A DNA stretch of 64,000 nucleotides from Maridesulfovibrio hydrothermalis AM13 = DSM 14728 (GCF_000331025.1 NC_020055.1:1706370-1770369), one strand, 5' to 3'; positions 16,807 to 26,273 are shown, numbered from the stretch's first letter. Numbers and translations are program-made. The notes: a model not told the origin generated them from the sequence alone.

Positions 16807-19800
16807 ATGAGTATGAGTGATAATTCAACACCCAAAGCACAGCATCCTGTCCCCCGGAGCTTTACGGAAAAGACGATTCTGTTCTGTCTTGAACAGAAAT
16901 TGATTGTCGGTATTCTCCTGCTTGTGGTCATCGGCGGAGGAATATTCACAGCCCCTTTTGACTGGAAAATTGATGGTATTGACAGGTCACCTGTCCCCGT
17001 TGATGCCATTCCGGATATAGGGGAAAATCAGCAGATTATTTTTACCAAATGGATGGGCCGCTCCCCGCAGGATGTTGAGGATCAGATCAGTTATCCATTG
17101 ACCGTGGCTTTGCTGGGTATTCCCGGAGTTAAAACAGTCCGCAGTTATTCTATGTTCGGCTTTTCTACTATCTACGTTATTTTTAACGAAGATATTGATT
17201 TTTACTGGTCCCGCTCGCGGCTGCTTGAGAAACTTAACAGCCTTCCGGCAGGAACGCTTCCTGACGGGATAAAACCGTCCCTCGGGCCTGATGCAACGGC
17301 CTTGGGTCAAGTGTACTGGTATACTATTGAAGGACGTGACCCTGCCGGTAATCCAACTGGAGGGTGGGGGCTTGATGAATTGCGTTCAGTACAGGACTGG
17401 TACGTCCGGTATGCTCTGCTGGCTGCTGACGGGGTCAGTGAAGTAGCCTCGGTCGGCGGGTTTGTGAAAGAGTACCAGATTGATGTCGACCCCGATGCCA
17501 TGCGGGCTGCCGATGTCACACTGAACGATGTTTACCGGGCTGTAAAAATGTCCAACCTCGATGTGGGCGCGCGGACCATTGAAATTAACAATGCCGAATA
17601 TGTCATCAGGGGTATTGGTTTTATTAAAGAACTTTCTGATATTGAGAGTTCGGTTGTTAAAGTCGTTAATAACATTCCTATCCATGTCCGTGATGTTGCA
17701 CGGGTGACAGAAGGTCCGGCCCTGCGGCGCGGCGCGCTTGATAAAGGCGGGGCGGAAGTTGTGGGCGGCGTGGCAGTCGTTCGCTACGGCGAAAATCCTT
17801 TGCAGGTTATCGAAAATATCAAAGCTAAAATCAAAGAGATTTCACCGGGGCTGCCCTCAAAGATTCTACAGGACGGAACCGAGAGCAAGTTGACCATTGT
17901 GCCTTTTTATGATCGCTCCGGCCTGATCCATGAAACACTCGGTACGCTTAACACAGCGTTGACCGAGGAAATATTGATCACAATTATTGTTGTCCTTATT
18001 GCAGTCATTCACCTCAAAAGTTCACTGCTTATTTCATCATTGCTACCCCTTGCCGTGCTTATGTGCTTTATCGGCATGCGTATTTTCAAGGTCGATGCAA
18101 ATATTGTTGCTCTCTCGGGAATTGCCATTGCCATCGGTACTATGGTTGATATGGGAATTATCATCTGTGAAAATATTCTTAAAAAGCTTGAAAAAGCAAA
18201 AGAAGGAGTCAGCAGGCTTAAGCTTATTTACGATGGCACTACCGAAGTAGGCAGTGCCGTTATGACTGCTGTTGCAACCACAATTGTCAGTTTCATGCCG
18301 GTTTTCGCTATGGACGGAGCCGAAGGAAAGCTCTTCAAACCTCTGGCTTATACCAAGTCCTTTGCCTTGCTGGCCTCCATTATTGTCGCCCTGACAATTT
18401 TGCCGGCTATGGCTCAGCTTCTCTTCACTGCGCGTAGAAAATTTTTAAAAAACAAACAGACATATATCCGCGCCGCTCTTTATTTTATTTCCGGCATCGC
18501 AATATCCATCATGTTGAAATGGTGGGTTGGTATCTTCTTTATGTACTTAGGGTTAAAGAATTTCGTATTGCCATTTTTTTCGGAAAAAGTGCATAATTTT
18601 ATTAATTACGCGGAAACATGGACAATTGTCGCTATGGTCGGCTGGGTTCTTACCAGTTCATGGCTGCCGCTGGGACCGGAAAAAGGGATGAGCAGCAACT
18701 ATATGTTCGTTGCCCTGATTATCGGCGGGTTGATGCTCTTTTTCGATATTTTCCGTCGCAACTATCCAGTTATGCTGGGCTGGTGTTTGAATCATAAGCT
18801 GCTTTTTTTGTGCCTGCCCGCTTTCATTACTGTTCTGGGGATGTCCATCTGGCTGGGGTTCGGCAATATTACCTCATTTCTTCCTGAGACAGTTAAAGCA
18901 TCATCACCCTATGTAAAGCTGGCGCATTCTTTCCCCGGACTGGGGAAGGAGTTTATGCCCAACCTTGATGAAGGTGCGTTTCTTTTCATGCCTACCACCA
19001 TGCCCCATGCATCAATTGGAGAAGCTCAAGATGTGTTGCGCAAGCAGGACATGATGATTCAATCTATTCCAGAAGTTGACTCCGCTGTGGGAAAACTCGG
19101 GCGTGCGGAAACCCCTCTTGACCCTGCTCCGATCTCCATGATCGAAACTGTTATCAACTATAAATCTGAGTATCTGACTGATAAATCAGGAGAAAGGTTG
19201 AGGTTCAAATTCGATCCGGATCAGAAAGATTATTTCCGTAATGCCGACGGCGGTCTTGTGCCGGCGCAAGATGGTTATCCATATTTGGTACAAGGATATT
19301 ATGAAAGGGATGAAGACGGAAAATTAATTCCTGATGAAGACGGCAAACCTTTCAGAATATGGCGTGCAGCTCTCAATCCCGGCCTGAATCCGGACCGCAA
19401 AAGCTGGAAGGGCATTAATTCTCCTGACGATATCTGGGATGAAATAATCAAAGCCGCGGAAATTCCCGGAGTGACTTCCGCACCTAAACTTCAACCCATC
19501 GCCGCACGAATTGTCATGCTCCAATCCGGTATGCGCGCGCCTATGGGTATAAAAGTCAAAGGTCCAAGTCTGGAGATTCTTGAAAAGGTCGCACTTGATT
19601 TGGAAAGACTGCTCAAGCAGGTCGGTTCGGTGCAGCCGGAAGCCGTCATTGCAGACCGCATTGTAGGTAAACCTTACCTTGAGATTATTATCGACCGTGA
19701 AGCCATTGCAAGGCACGGAGTCATGCTTTCTCAGGTGCAGGACGTTATTGAAGTTGCTGTGGGCGGAAAGGTTGTGACTACAACTGTTGAAGGCCGTGAG

Positions 19801-20721
19801 CGTTACCCTGTCCGAGTTCGTTACTTGAGAGAGCTTAGAGACAATATAGATAGTCTTGGTAATATCCTTGTCAGCGCCCCCGCAGGTGAGCAAATCCCGT
19901 TAAGCCAGTTGACCGAGATAAAATATATTCGCGGTCCGCAGGTCATAAAAAGTGAAGATACTTTTCTGGTCGGCTACGTACTTTTCGACAAAAAACCCGG
20001 TTTTGCCGAGGTTGATGTGGTTGAGCACGCTCAGGCTTTTCTGGATTCCAAAATTAAATCTGGTGAGTTGGTTATTCCGGCCGGAGTGTCCTACGAATTT
20101 GCAGGAAGCTATGAAAATCAGATCAGAGCGCAAAAGAAGCTTGCTGTAATTCTGCCGCTGGCTCTACTGGTTATTGTCCTTATTTTATATTTGCAGTTCA
20201 AATCTATGGCGACAACGCTTATGGTTTTTTCCGGTATTTTTGTAGCATGGTCCGGAGGATTTCTTATGATCTGGCTGTACGGTCAGGCATGGTTCTTAAA
20301 TTTCACTATGTTCGGAACGGACATGCGCGAGTTGTTTCAGGTTGCACCGATCAACTTAAGCGTTGCCATCTGGGTGGGCTTTCTGGCTTTGTTCGGAATA
20401 GCCTCGGACGATGGCGTAATTATGGCGACATATCTGGATGAAAGTAAAAAAAGACGCAAAATGCAAAGTATCCCCGAAATCAGGCAAGCCATAATAACTG
20501 GAGCACAAAGAAGAATCCGCCCGGCACTCATGACCTCGGCAACAACTATTCTTGCTCTGCTGCCTATCCTGACCTCGACAGGGCGAGGTTCTGACATAAT
20601 GGTGCCTATGGCAATACCTTCATTCGGAGGGATGACTATAGCGATCTTAACCGTATTTGTTGTGCCGGTGCTTTATTGCGGGGTAGAGGAGATTAAGTTT
20701 AAGCGTGCTGGAAGCAGTTGA
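16807..20721 (+). CDS. cusA: Heavy-metal RND efflux pump (CusA/CzcA family), unusually long
   Basis: This is the inner-membrane proton-driven pump of the tripartite system, exporting soft metal ions. It shows the family signature DAIPDIGENQQIIFTKW near residue 68 and the motif MLQSGMRAPMGIKVKG near residue 905, which resembles the CusA metal-site methionine segment. The length, 1304 residues, is about 250 above the usual 1040-1060. Extra sequence lies in two places: about residues 544-660, with several added hydrophobic segments between TM6 and TM7 (for example IAISIMLKWWVGIFFMYLGL), and about residues 785-865, a charged insert in the second porter region. The ATG at 16807 has GGCGGGA upstream; ATG 16813 is also possible. 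Confidence 0.92.
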   Translation: MSMSDNSTPKAQHPVPRSFTEKTILFCLEQKLIVGILLLVVIGGGIFTAPFDWKIDGIDRSPVPVDAIPDIGENQQIIFTKWMGRSPQDVEDQISYPLTVALLGIPGVKTVRSYSMFGFSTIYVIFNEDIDFYWSRSRLLEKLNSLPAGTLPDGIKPSLGPDATALGQVYWYTIEGRDPAGNPTGGWGLDELRSVQDWYVRYALLAADGVSEVASVGGFVKEYQIDVDPDAMRAADVTLNDVYRAVKMSNLDVGARTIEINNAEYVIRGIGFIKELSDIESSVVKVVNNIPIHVRDVARVTEGPALRRGALDKGGAEVVGGVAVVRYGENPLQVIENIKAKIKEISPGLPSKILQDGTESKLTIVPFYDRSGLIHETLGTLNTALTEEILITIIVVLIAVIHLKSSLLISSLLPLAVLMCFIGMRIFKVDANIVALSGIAIAIGTMVDMGIIICENILKKLEKAKEGVSRLKLIYDGTTEVGSAVMTAVATTIVSFMPVFAMDGAEGKLFKPLAYTKSFALLASIIVALTILPAMAQLLFTARRKFLKNKQTYIRAALYFISGIAISIMLKWWVGIFFMYLGLKNFVLPFFSEKVHNFINYAETWTIVAMVGWVLTSSWLPLGPEKGMSSNYMFVALIIGGLMLFFDIFRRNYPVMLGWCLNHKLLFLCLPAFITVLGMSIWLGFGNITSFLPETVKASSPYVKLAHSFPGLGKEFMPNLDEGAFLFMPTTMPHASIGEAQDVLRKQDMMIQSIPEVDSAVGKLGRAETPLDPAPISMIETVINYKSEYLTDKSGERLRFKFDPDQKDYFRNADGGLVPAQDGYPYLVQGYYERDEDGKLIPDEDGKPFRIWRAALNPGLNPDRKSWKGINSPDDIWDEIIKAAEIPGVTSAPKLQPIAARIVMLQSGMRAPMGIKVKGPSLEILEKVALDLERLLKQVGSVQPEAVIADRIVGKPYLEIIIDREAIARHGVMLSQVQDVIEVAVGGKVVTTTVEGRERYPVRVRYLRELRDNIDSLGNILVSAPAGEQIPLSQLTEIKYIRGPQVIKSEDTFLVGYVLFDKKPGFAEVDVVEHAQAFLDSKIKSGELVIPAGVSYEFAGSYENQIRAQKKLAVILPLALLVIVLILYLQFKSMATTLMVFSGIFVAWSGGFLMIWLYGQAWFLNFTMFGTDMRELFQVAPINLSVAIWVGFLALFGIASDDGVIMATYLDESKKRRKMQSIPEIRQAIITGAQRRIRPALMTSATTILALLPILTSTGRGSDIMVPMAIPSFGGMTIAILTVFVVPVLYCGVEEIKFKRAGSS

Positions 20722-21051
20722 AGAAGAAAAAAACAGCCGGGACTTTTATCTGAAAATTGCTGCGCAAACTGCTGTTGAGACGGATTTTAAGTCTGGCATA
20801 AATTGATGCTGTTCGGGAGAATTTTGCAGTTAATAGTTGCGTGATAAAATCAAAGTCAACATTGTATAATTTTCGCCTTTAGATATACATGATATTGAAG
20901 GGCCTGGTGTTCTTTTCAAGCTTTATCAGGAGCTTGACAGGGTTGTGTTATTATTTAGATCTCGCTTAGGGTTATCGGTAAGAGAGTCGTAGTTCACTCT
21001 TACTCTCCCAAGGGATTGTGGGGTTTATTCATGAAAAACTCTAGAAAATTC
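20722..21051. other. Intergenic region upstream of the riboswitch
   Basis: No gene is seen. The stretch contains a small hairpin (GTAAGAG/CTCTTAC near 20980-21005) and no clear terminator for the efflux operon; the sequence after the cusA stop is only A-rich. Confidence 0.4.
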
Positions 21052-21079
21052 TTGACCAGAAACGAAGGTTTGTTAAGCT
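21052..21079 (+). promoter_or_regulatory. Possible promoter for the riboswitch-nrdJ transcript
   Basis: TTGACC (21052-21057) and TAAGCT (21074-21079) are spaced by 16 bases just before the riboswitch. The -10 hexamer is a weak match. Confidence 0.4.
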
Positions 21080-21094
21080 TTTCTCCGTTGATTT

Positions 21095-21222
21095 TGCATT
21101 TCAGGAATCTGAGTTTTTTCAGATCATGACAGAGGGAACCCGGTTAGATTCCGGGGCGGTTCTGCCGCTGTAATTTTTATCCGTTTCAGGATTAAGAAAA
21201 GCCAGCCTCCCTGCCTGAAGTT
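21095..21222 (+). ncRNA. Cobalamin (B12) riboswitch
   Basis: The conserved core of the adenosylcobalamin riboswitch is present in order: GAGGGAACCCGGTTAGATTC and CGGGGCGGTTCTGCCGCTGTAA (21132-21173), matching the consensus GGGAA..CCGGT..A..CCGG..C.G.C.CGC..CTGTAA. The 3' box AGCCAGCCTCCCTGCC follows (21200-21215). The closing P1 helix can form between TTTCAGG (21099-21105) and CCTGAA (21214-21219). It lies about 230 bases before nrdJ. A GTCTG/CAGAC hairpin (about 21224-21240) and a CGGCCCA/TGGGCCG stem (about 21278-21318) downstream are candidates for the expression platform. Confidence 0.85.
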
Positions 21223-21453
21223 TGTCTGTGTTTTGCAGACTTTTCCACATTCCGGACACCCCTTTTTTTAAAGGCTCCGGCCCAAAAAAAATCTGCAGAA
21301 TGTGCCTTCTGGGCCGTCTGCGCCACAAGCTTATATCCCCTTTCTCCTTGCGGAAGACTTTCATCGCAGCTTTTTTTCAAATGGTTGCGTCGTTGGTGTT
21401 TTGCATGATGGGCAAATGTTTGTACGGACTATATTTTTAAAGGATCTCATACA

Positions 21454-24138
21454 ATGACCGAACATGCCGTTATCACACGCGAATCCGCCAAAATGGCTTT
21501 GGAAGAACATATTCGTTTTCAAGAAACTGTCAGCTCTAAGAAATATCAGATCCGTGATCGTAACGGCAGTCTTCAGGAGCACTCCTTTAATGATGTTAAA
21601 AATAGACTTTGTCGAGAATTTTTAAAACAGTCCCGCTTTGAGAATCAGGAAAACGAACAGGTGTGTGAAATGATCCAGTCAGGACGTTTTATACCCGCCG
21701 GTTCCATTTTGTCTGGTCTGGGAAACGAGCACAGCAAATGCTCTTTGAGCAATTGCTATCTGGCCAAAATTGAGTCCGATTCTTTGGAGGGCATTTTTGA
21801 AGCACAGAAAAAACTTGCACGGACCTATTCCTACCGCGGCGGCAGCGGGATAGATATCACTATACTGCGTCCTTCAGGTGACCCTGTTAATAATGCCGCA
21901 GTCACTTCTTCCGGAGCGGTAAGCTTCATGCCTTTGTTCAGTGAATTGACCAACACCATAGGGCAGAACGGCAGGCGCGGCGCACTCATGATTTCTTTGG
22001 ATATCAGACATCCTGAGACCCGCCGTTTTATCTGGTGCAAAAGTAAGCCTGAACAGGTTTTCGGTGTGGATTCCCTTACTGGTAAAACTCAGGATGTGTT
22101 CGGGGCTAATATCAGCCTTAAGATTACTGATGAATTTATGCAGGCTGTAGAAGAAAACAAGGACTGGACTTTTGTTTTTCCTGACCGGAGCAAGGTGACA
22201 GGCAAGATTTGTGATGCATCTACTTTACAGCTTTTACCTGATGTCTACAATGCGTTAGAGCCGCAGATAGGGGATCGCCTTGAGTCTGATATTCTGTACA
22301 AAGTCACAGCCCTTGATCCCAAAAAATATTTGATAAAAGTGCAACCGGACCTTCCTGTTGACGGAGAAGAGGCCGCGCTTGCTGAAGATACTTTGACATT
22401 TACTATTTCCAGACGGCGCAGCGAAACTTCTGATATTTTTGATACTGTCAATTCAGTATATAACGGTATCTGGGACGGTGATTATAGCCGCTGGCAGGAA
22501 CTCGGGCTTCCTCTCAAAACATATGAAACGGTCAACGCACGGGATTTGCTTGAAGAAATCAGCACCTCGGCATGGCAGTCCGGAGATCCGGGCATCCTTT
22601 ATCAGGATAAAACTCAGCAGAACACTCCCGGAACATTTATTGATCCACTGCGCCTTAAGCCTATGTCCACCAATCCTTGTGGAGAGCAAGGGCTGGGTTA
22701 CTGGAACAATTGTCTTCTAGGGGCTATGGTTTTGTTTCGCTATGTAGTGAATCCCTTTACAAAAGAAGCCCGGTTCGACATGGATCTGTTTCGGGACGAT
22801 CTTGTCCGGACAATGGCCTTTATGGATACCATGTCTGATCTCAATCAGAACAAACATCCGCTTCAGAAACATCGGGATGCAGACAGGTATGGTAAAAGAA
22901 TAGGTATAGAATTCACAGGTCTTGGCGACATGCTGGCCATGCTGGGCATGCGCTACGGTAGCGAGGAGTCCATCGCTTTTATCAGAGAGGTTCTGCATGA
23001 CAAAGCCATTACTGAAATTTCCATCAGTGCGGATATTGCCGAACGTTTCGGGGTGGTGGAAGCGTTAAAAGATCCGGAAGCCAGAAAACGTTTTCTGGAG
23101 TGTCCGTATATTGTAAACCTCGGCCTGCCAAAACAGTTGCAGAAAAAAATTATGAAGACCGGACTTCGCCATACGGCTTTTAATACCGTTGGGCCGTCAG
23201 GATCTATTTCAATTATGTCGGATAACTGCACCTCAGGGATCGAGCCGGCATTTCTCTTCAGCTACACCCGCGAAACCCGTCTTGAAGCTGGGAAAGTTTT
23301 TGAGTTTATCCATATGCCTCCGCTGAAATGGATGCTTGAAACTAATCAGGAGGAGCTGTTCGGCAAATACACCGCCAGCCAGCTCAAAGAAAAGCTGAAC
23401 TATGTGCAGGCTGACGAACTTGATTATATGGACCGTATCCGTTTGCAGGCTGCGATTCAGGAATACACAGACAGCTCTATTTCCTCGACCATCAACCTTG
23501 CTGAAGATACTCCTAAAGAAACCATATTTCAGATATACCTTGAAGCATGGAAGCACAATCTCAAGGGAGTAACGGTCTTTCGCAACGGTTGCAAAAAAGG
23601 AGTGCTAAGCAAAAAAGAAGAGACGAAAGAGGCCGATCCGTCCATGCTGGGCCAGAATCCAACTCTGGTTGAAAGAGAGCTGGGAGATATTGAACGTGCC
23701 GAGCGGCATCGGGTTATGTGGAAAGGCTCCAAGATGTATATTATAGTCTCTCTGGATGATGCCGGAAGCCCCATTGAAATATTTGTGAAACTTCCTAAGG
23801 AAGCCGGACTGACCGGAAACGGTCTATACAACGAACAGGTCTTTCAGGAGAAATATTCTCTCTGGGAAACCATTACCCGTCTGATCAGCATGCTTCTCCG
23901 TGTCGGCATGCCCATTGACCGTATTCTTACCCAGCTTGATCGCTCAAGCTATAATATAATTGATGCTTCAGCGATTATCTCCCGCATTTTACGTCAATAC
24001 ATATCCCTTGATATGGATGATCAGACAATAGTCTCCAAAGGACTTGGCGATACCTGCCCTGAGTGTGGTAAAAATGCCTATGTACCGGAGAGCGGGTGCA
24101 AGATTTGCAAAGCTTGCGGTTATACTACCTGCGGATAG
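21454..24138 (+). CDS. nrdJ: Adenosylcobalamin-dependent (class II) ribonucleotide reductase
   Basis: NrdJ reduces ribonucleotides to deoxyribonucleotides using a thiyl radical made from adenosylcobalamin, in air or without it. The 894-residue protein has the core motifs: CSLSNCYLAKI near residue 108, NPCGEQGLGYWNNCLLG near residue 407 with the active-site Cys and Glu, and TAFNTVGPSGSISI near residue 572. The C-terminus ends in a zinc-ribbon CPECGKNAYVPESGCKICKACG, which re-reduces the active-site disulfide or binds metal in the family. The start has AAGGAT upstream. A cobalamin riboswitch precedes it. Confidence 0.95.
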   Translation: MTEHAVITRESAKMALEEHIRFQETVSSKKYQIRDRNGSLQEHSFNDVKNRLCREFLKQSRFENQENEQVCEMIQSGRFIPAGSILSGLGNEHSKCSLSNCYLAKIESDSLEGIFEAQKKLARTYSYRGGSGIDITILRPSGDPVNNAAVTSSGAVSFMPLFSELTNTIGQNGRRGALMISLDIRHPETRRFIWCKSKPEQVFGVDSLTGKTQDVFGANISLKITDEFMQAVEENKDWTFVFPDRSKVTGKICDASTLQLLPDVYNALEPQIGDRLESDILYKVTALDPKKYLIKVQPDLPVDGEEAALAEDTLTFTISRRRSETSDIFDTVNSVYNGIWDGDYSRWQELGLPLKTYETVNARDLLEEISTSAWQSGDPGILYQDKTQQNTPGTFIDPLRLKPMSTNPCGEQGLGYWNNCLLGAMVLFRYVVNPFTKEARFDMDLFRDDLVRTMAFMDTMSDLNQNKHPLQKHRDADRYGKRIGIEFTGLGDMLAMLGMRYGSEESIAFIREVLHDKAITEISISADIAERFGVVEALKDPEARKRFLECPYIVNLGLPKQLQKKIMKTGLRHTAFNTVGPSGSISIMSDNCTSGIEPAFLFSYTRETRLEAGKVFEFIHMPPLKWMLETNQEELFGKYTASQLKEKLNYVQADELDYMDRIRLQAAIQEYTDSSISSTINLAEDTPKETIFQIYLEAWKHNLKGVTVFRNGCKKGVLSKKEETKEADPSMLGQNPTLVERELGDIERAERHRVMWKGSKMYIIVSLDDAGSPIEIFVKLPKEAGLTGNGLYNEQVFQEKYSLWETITRLISMLLRVGMPIDRILTQLDRSSYNIIDASAIISRILRQYISLDMDDQTIVSKGLGDTCPECGKNAYVPESGCKICKACGYTTCG

Positions 24139-24278
24139 CGGCAGAAAGTCCGGGGGATAGCAATAAAAGCTATTGCCATGATTGTTAAGTTGAATTTTTT
24201 TTAAATATTCATATATTGTAATAGGATGTAAGGCAGCGTTGACCTTGCGTAATAGGTTCAAACTATAAAATTAAAAGA

Positions 24279-24309
24279 GGCGGCTGATCAGACAGCCGCC
24301 CCTTTTTTT
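24279..24309 (+). terminator. Intrinsic terminator after nrdJ
   Basis: An 8-bp GC-rich stem (GGCGGCTG 24279-24286, CAGCCGCC 24293-24300) with a 6-base loop is followed by CCTTTTTTT. Confidence 0.9.
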
Positions 24310-24401
24310 GTGAGCCAAATCAGTCGGTGAACCTTTCAATTATTGGTTCCGACAAATAAGAAGTCCCTTAAACTTATTTAGATTTTTTTTGACGAGAATT
24401 A

Positions 24402-24416
24402 GTTTAGCTGCTAAAC
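24402..24416 (+). promoter_or_regulatory. MarR-type operator, site 1 (before the regulator gene)
   Basis: A perfect 15-bp palindrome with one central base, GTTTAGC-T-GCTAAAC. The identical sequence occurs at 24898-24912 before the methyltransferase gene. It covers the likely -10 region (TAAACA at 24412-24417, with TTGACG at 24389-24394, spacing 17), so bound regulator would block transcription. Confidence 0.8.
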
Positions 24417-24423
24417 AGTTTTT

Positions 24424-24882
24424 ATGAGAACTTACGATGAGATGATGCCTGTGTTTATGGAGCTTGGCAGAGCCTTGGCAAAATATTCCATAGTTGACCG
24501 CACGGCCTTCGATTTCGGTGTAGGCGTGGATTTGTATCCGGCTGAGATTCATATGTTGACTGTTGTGGATAATCTTGGTGGTGCAGGTGTTACCGAATTA
24601 GCCAAGGAGCTTGGTATAACCAAAGGTGCAGTTTCTCAGTTGGTGGCTAAGCTGGTGAAAAAGGGATTATTTTTTAAAGAATCTGACCCCGAACATGGGG
24701 CGCGTGTTATCATCATGCCTACGGAACTAGGAATTATCGCTTGCAAGAATCATAAGGCTTTTCATCAGGATCACGATAAGGATTTTTTGGAATATATGGC
24801 AAATCTTGATGAGGCTTCTTATGAAGTTGTCAGTAAGATGAGCAGGGAAATGAATTTGTGGATGGATAACTATTTGAAATAA
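24424..24882 (+). CDS. MarR-family transcriptional regulator
   Basis: The 152-residue protein is a winged-helix MarR regulator: the HTH lies near residues 55-80 (GVTELAKELGITKGAVSQLVAKLVKKG) and the wing follows with KESDPEHGARVIIMPTELG. It most likely controls itself and the next gene through the identical palindromes before each. The ATG at 24424 lacks a Shine-Dalgarno sequence and falls about 7 bases after a plausible -10 box, so the message may be leaderless; internal ATGs at 24442 and 24445 are alternative starts. The ligand is unknown. Confidence 0.9.
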   Translation: MRTYDEMMPVFMELGRALAKYSIVDRTAFDFGVGVDLYPAEIHMLTVVDNLGGAGVTELAKELGITKGAVSQLVAKLVKKGLFFKESDPEHGARVIIMPTELGIIACKNHKAFHQDHDKDFLEYMANLDEASYEVVSKMSREMNLWMDNYLK

Positions 24883-24897
24883 TTTTTTTAAAAAAGT

Positions 24898-24912
24898 GTT
24901 TAGCTGCTAAAC
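24898..24912 (+). promoter_or_regulatory. MarR-type operator, site 2 (before the methyltransferase gene)
   Basis: Same 15-bp palindrome GTTTAGC-T-GCTAAAC as at 24402, here in the 43-bp gap between the regulator gene and the methyltransferase gene. It indicates that the second gene has its own regulated promoter. Confidence 0.8.
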
Positions 24913-24925
24913 ATGTGGAGAAGCT

Positions 24926-25942
24926 ATGCTAGCCATGAAGCCTTGTGCCAGTTTTGAATCAGTAAATGCTATGTTGATGCAATCCTTTTCCGCCAAGGCG
25001 GTAATGAGTGCTGTGGAGTTGAAAGTTTTTGATCATCTTCAGGGAAAAGCGTTTGGAGCAGCAGCACTCGCAGATGAATTAGGACTTGTGGCTGAACGCC
25101 TTGAACCTGTTCTTGATATTCTGGTGGCAGCTGAACTGCTGGATAGAAAGGGAAGCAGTTATATCAACTCATCCGTAGCCTCGGAGTTTTTAGTATCCGG
25201 CTCTCACTTCTATCAAGGGGAGAGCATGAGGCTCACTATGCGTTTTAATGCGATGGTGGAAGATTGCATAACCGACCTGCTGGCCGGCGGAGATGTTGAT
25301 CGCGTCAGGACTGATGAAGACTGGGCTACGGAAAGAACGCTGGAAGGAACAGAGCAGGACGCAAAAGGCGGTGCACTTCCGTATGTAGTAAATTTTGTAG
25401 AGAAACTTCCGGGATTCGAAAATTTCAAAGCAATGTGCGATATTGGTGGAAACCACGGTATGTATACTATGGCCGTGCTTGAGAAAAATGAAAATATGCA
25501 TGGAACTGTCTATGATCTCCCTCATGTTGTTTTGCAGGCGCAGAAGAGGTGCAACATGCTGGGATTTGGCGACCGGATCACAATGCAGCCACTTGATTTC
25601 AGGGAAGAGCGGCTTCCGGCTGCTCAGTTTGACCTCATTTTTACGTCACATGTTCTTTATGCTTTCAAGGATGATTTGAGCAAAGCTCTGGCAAAGATAG
25701 CCGAAGGACTGAAACCGGGAGGATGGTTTGTCTCCAGCCATTATTCAGGACGTAATGAGAAGGGGAATGAAATGACTAAAGCCTCTCTGGAACTTTTAAC
25801 CCGTCTGTGCGGGTATTCATCACATTTTATTGAAAAAGAAGAATTGATTAATATCCTAGAATCACTGGATTTCGAAGAGATTCGCTGCCGTCCTGTTCAT
25901 GAAAACGGACTGGGACTTATGATTGCGGGGCGAAAGGCGTAA
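24926..25942 (+). CDS. SAM-dependent O-methyltransferase-like protein (AcmA/hydroxyneurosporene type)
   Basis: The 338-residue protein has a winged-helix dimerisation domain (about residues 15-90, with SAKAVMSAVELKVFDHL and AADELGLVAERLEPVLDIL) and a SAM-binding domain with the glycine motif CDIGGNHGMYTMAVL near residue 171 and an LKPGGWFVSSHY strand. Such proteins methylate small molecules in secondary or detoxification pathways; the substrate here is unknown. The ATG at 24926 has GGAG 5 bases upstream. The MarR operator shared with the gene before it suggests induction by a small compound, perhaps the substrate. Confidence 0.88.
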   Translation: MLAMKPCASFESVNAMLMQSFSAKAVMSAVELKVFDHLQGKAFGAAALADELGLVAERLEPVLDILVAAELLDRKGSSYINSSVASEFLVSGSHFYQGESMRLTMRFNAMVEDCITDLLAGGDVDRVRTDEDWATERTLEGTEQDAKGGALPYVVNFVEKLPGFENFKAMCDIGGNHGMYTMAVLEKNENMHGTVYDLPHVVLQAQKRCNMLGFGDRITMQPLDFREERLPAAQFDLIFTSHVLYAFKDDLSKALAKIAEGLKPGGWFVSSHYSGRNEKGNEMTKASLELLTRLCGYSSHFIEKEELINILESLDFEEIRCRPVHENGLGLMIAGRKA

Positions 25943-26020
25943 AGGTGTGGTGATACCTTCCCGTCTTGGCAATGACCTGCGTAACGGGGAGGCTGTGCCC
26001 AACTGAACTTTTTCACGGGT

Positions 26021-26051
26021 TTGAGTTATATAAAAAAGTGAAAAATATAAT
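26021..26051 (+). promoter_or_regulatory. Possible promoter of the first tRNA-Asp gene
   Basis: A perfect TATAAT (26046-26051) lies 19 bases after TTGAGT (26021-26026), about 80 bases before the tRNA. The spacing is long. Confidence 0.4.
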
Positions 26052-26096
26052 TGCGCAAATATCCAGAAATTCATAAACACATCTTCACAAAACGAA

Positions 26097-26122
26097 TTTA
26101 AACGCTGCTTAACTCGTTTAAA
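26097..26122 (+). repeat. Inverted repeat in front of tRNA-Asp copy 1
   Basis: TTTAAACG and CGTTTAAA flank a 10-base loop containing GCTTAAC, ending 7 bases before the tRNA. The same structure, with GCTTAAC in the loop, precedes the second tRNA-Asp (32102-32127). It may guide precursor processing. Confidence 0.65.
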
Positions 26123-26129
26123 TGATTGC

Positions 26130-26273
<144 letters not shown>

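Noticed and set aside
21119-21364. - strand ORFs across the riboswitch
   Set aside because: They overlap the conserved RNA structure on the opposite strand and have no protein features.
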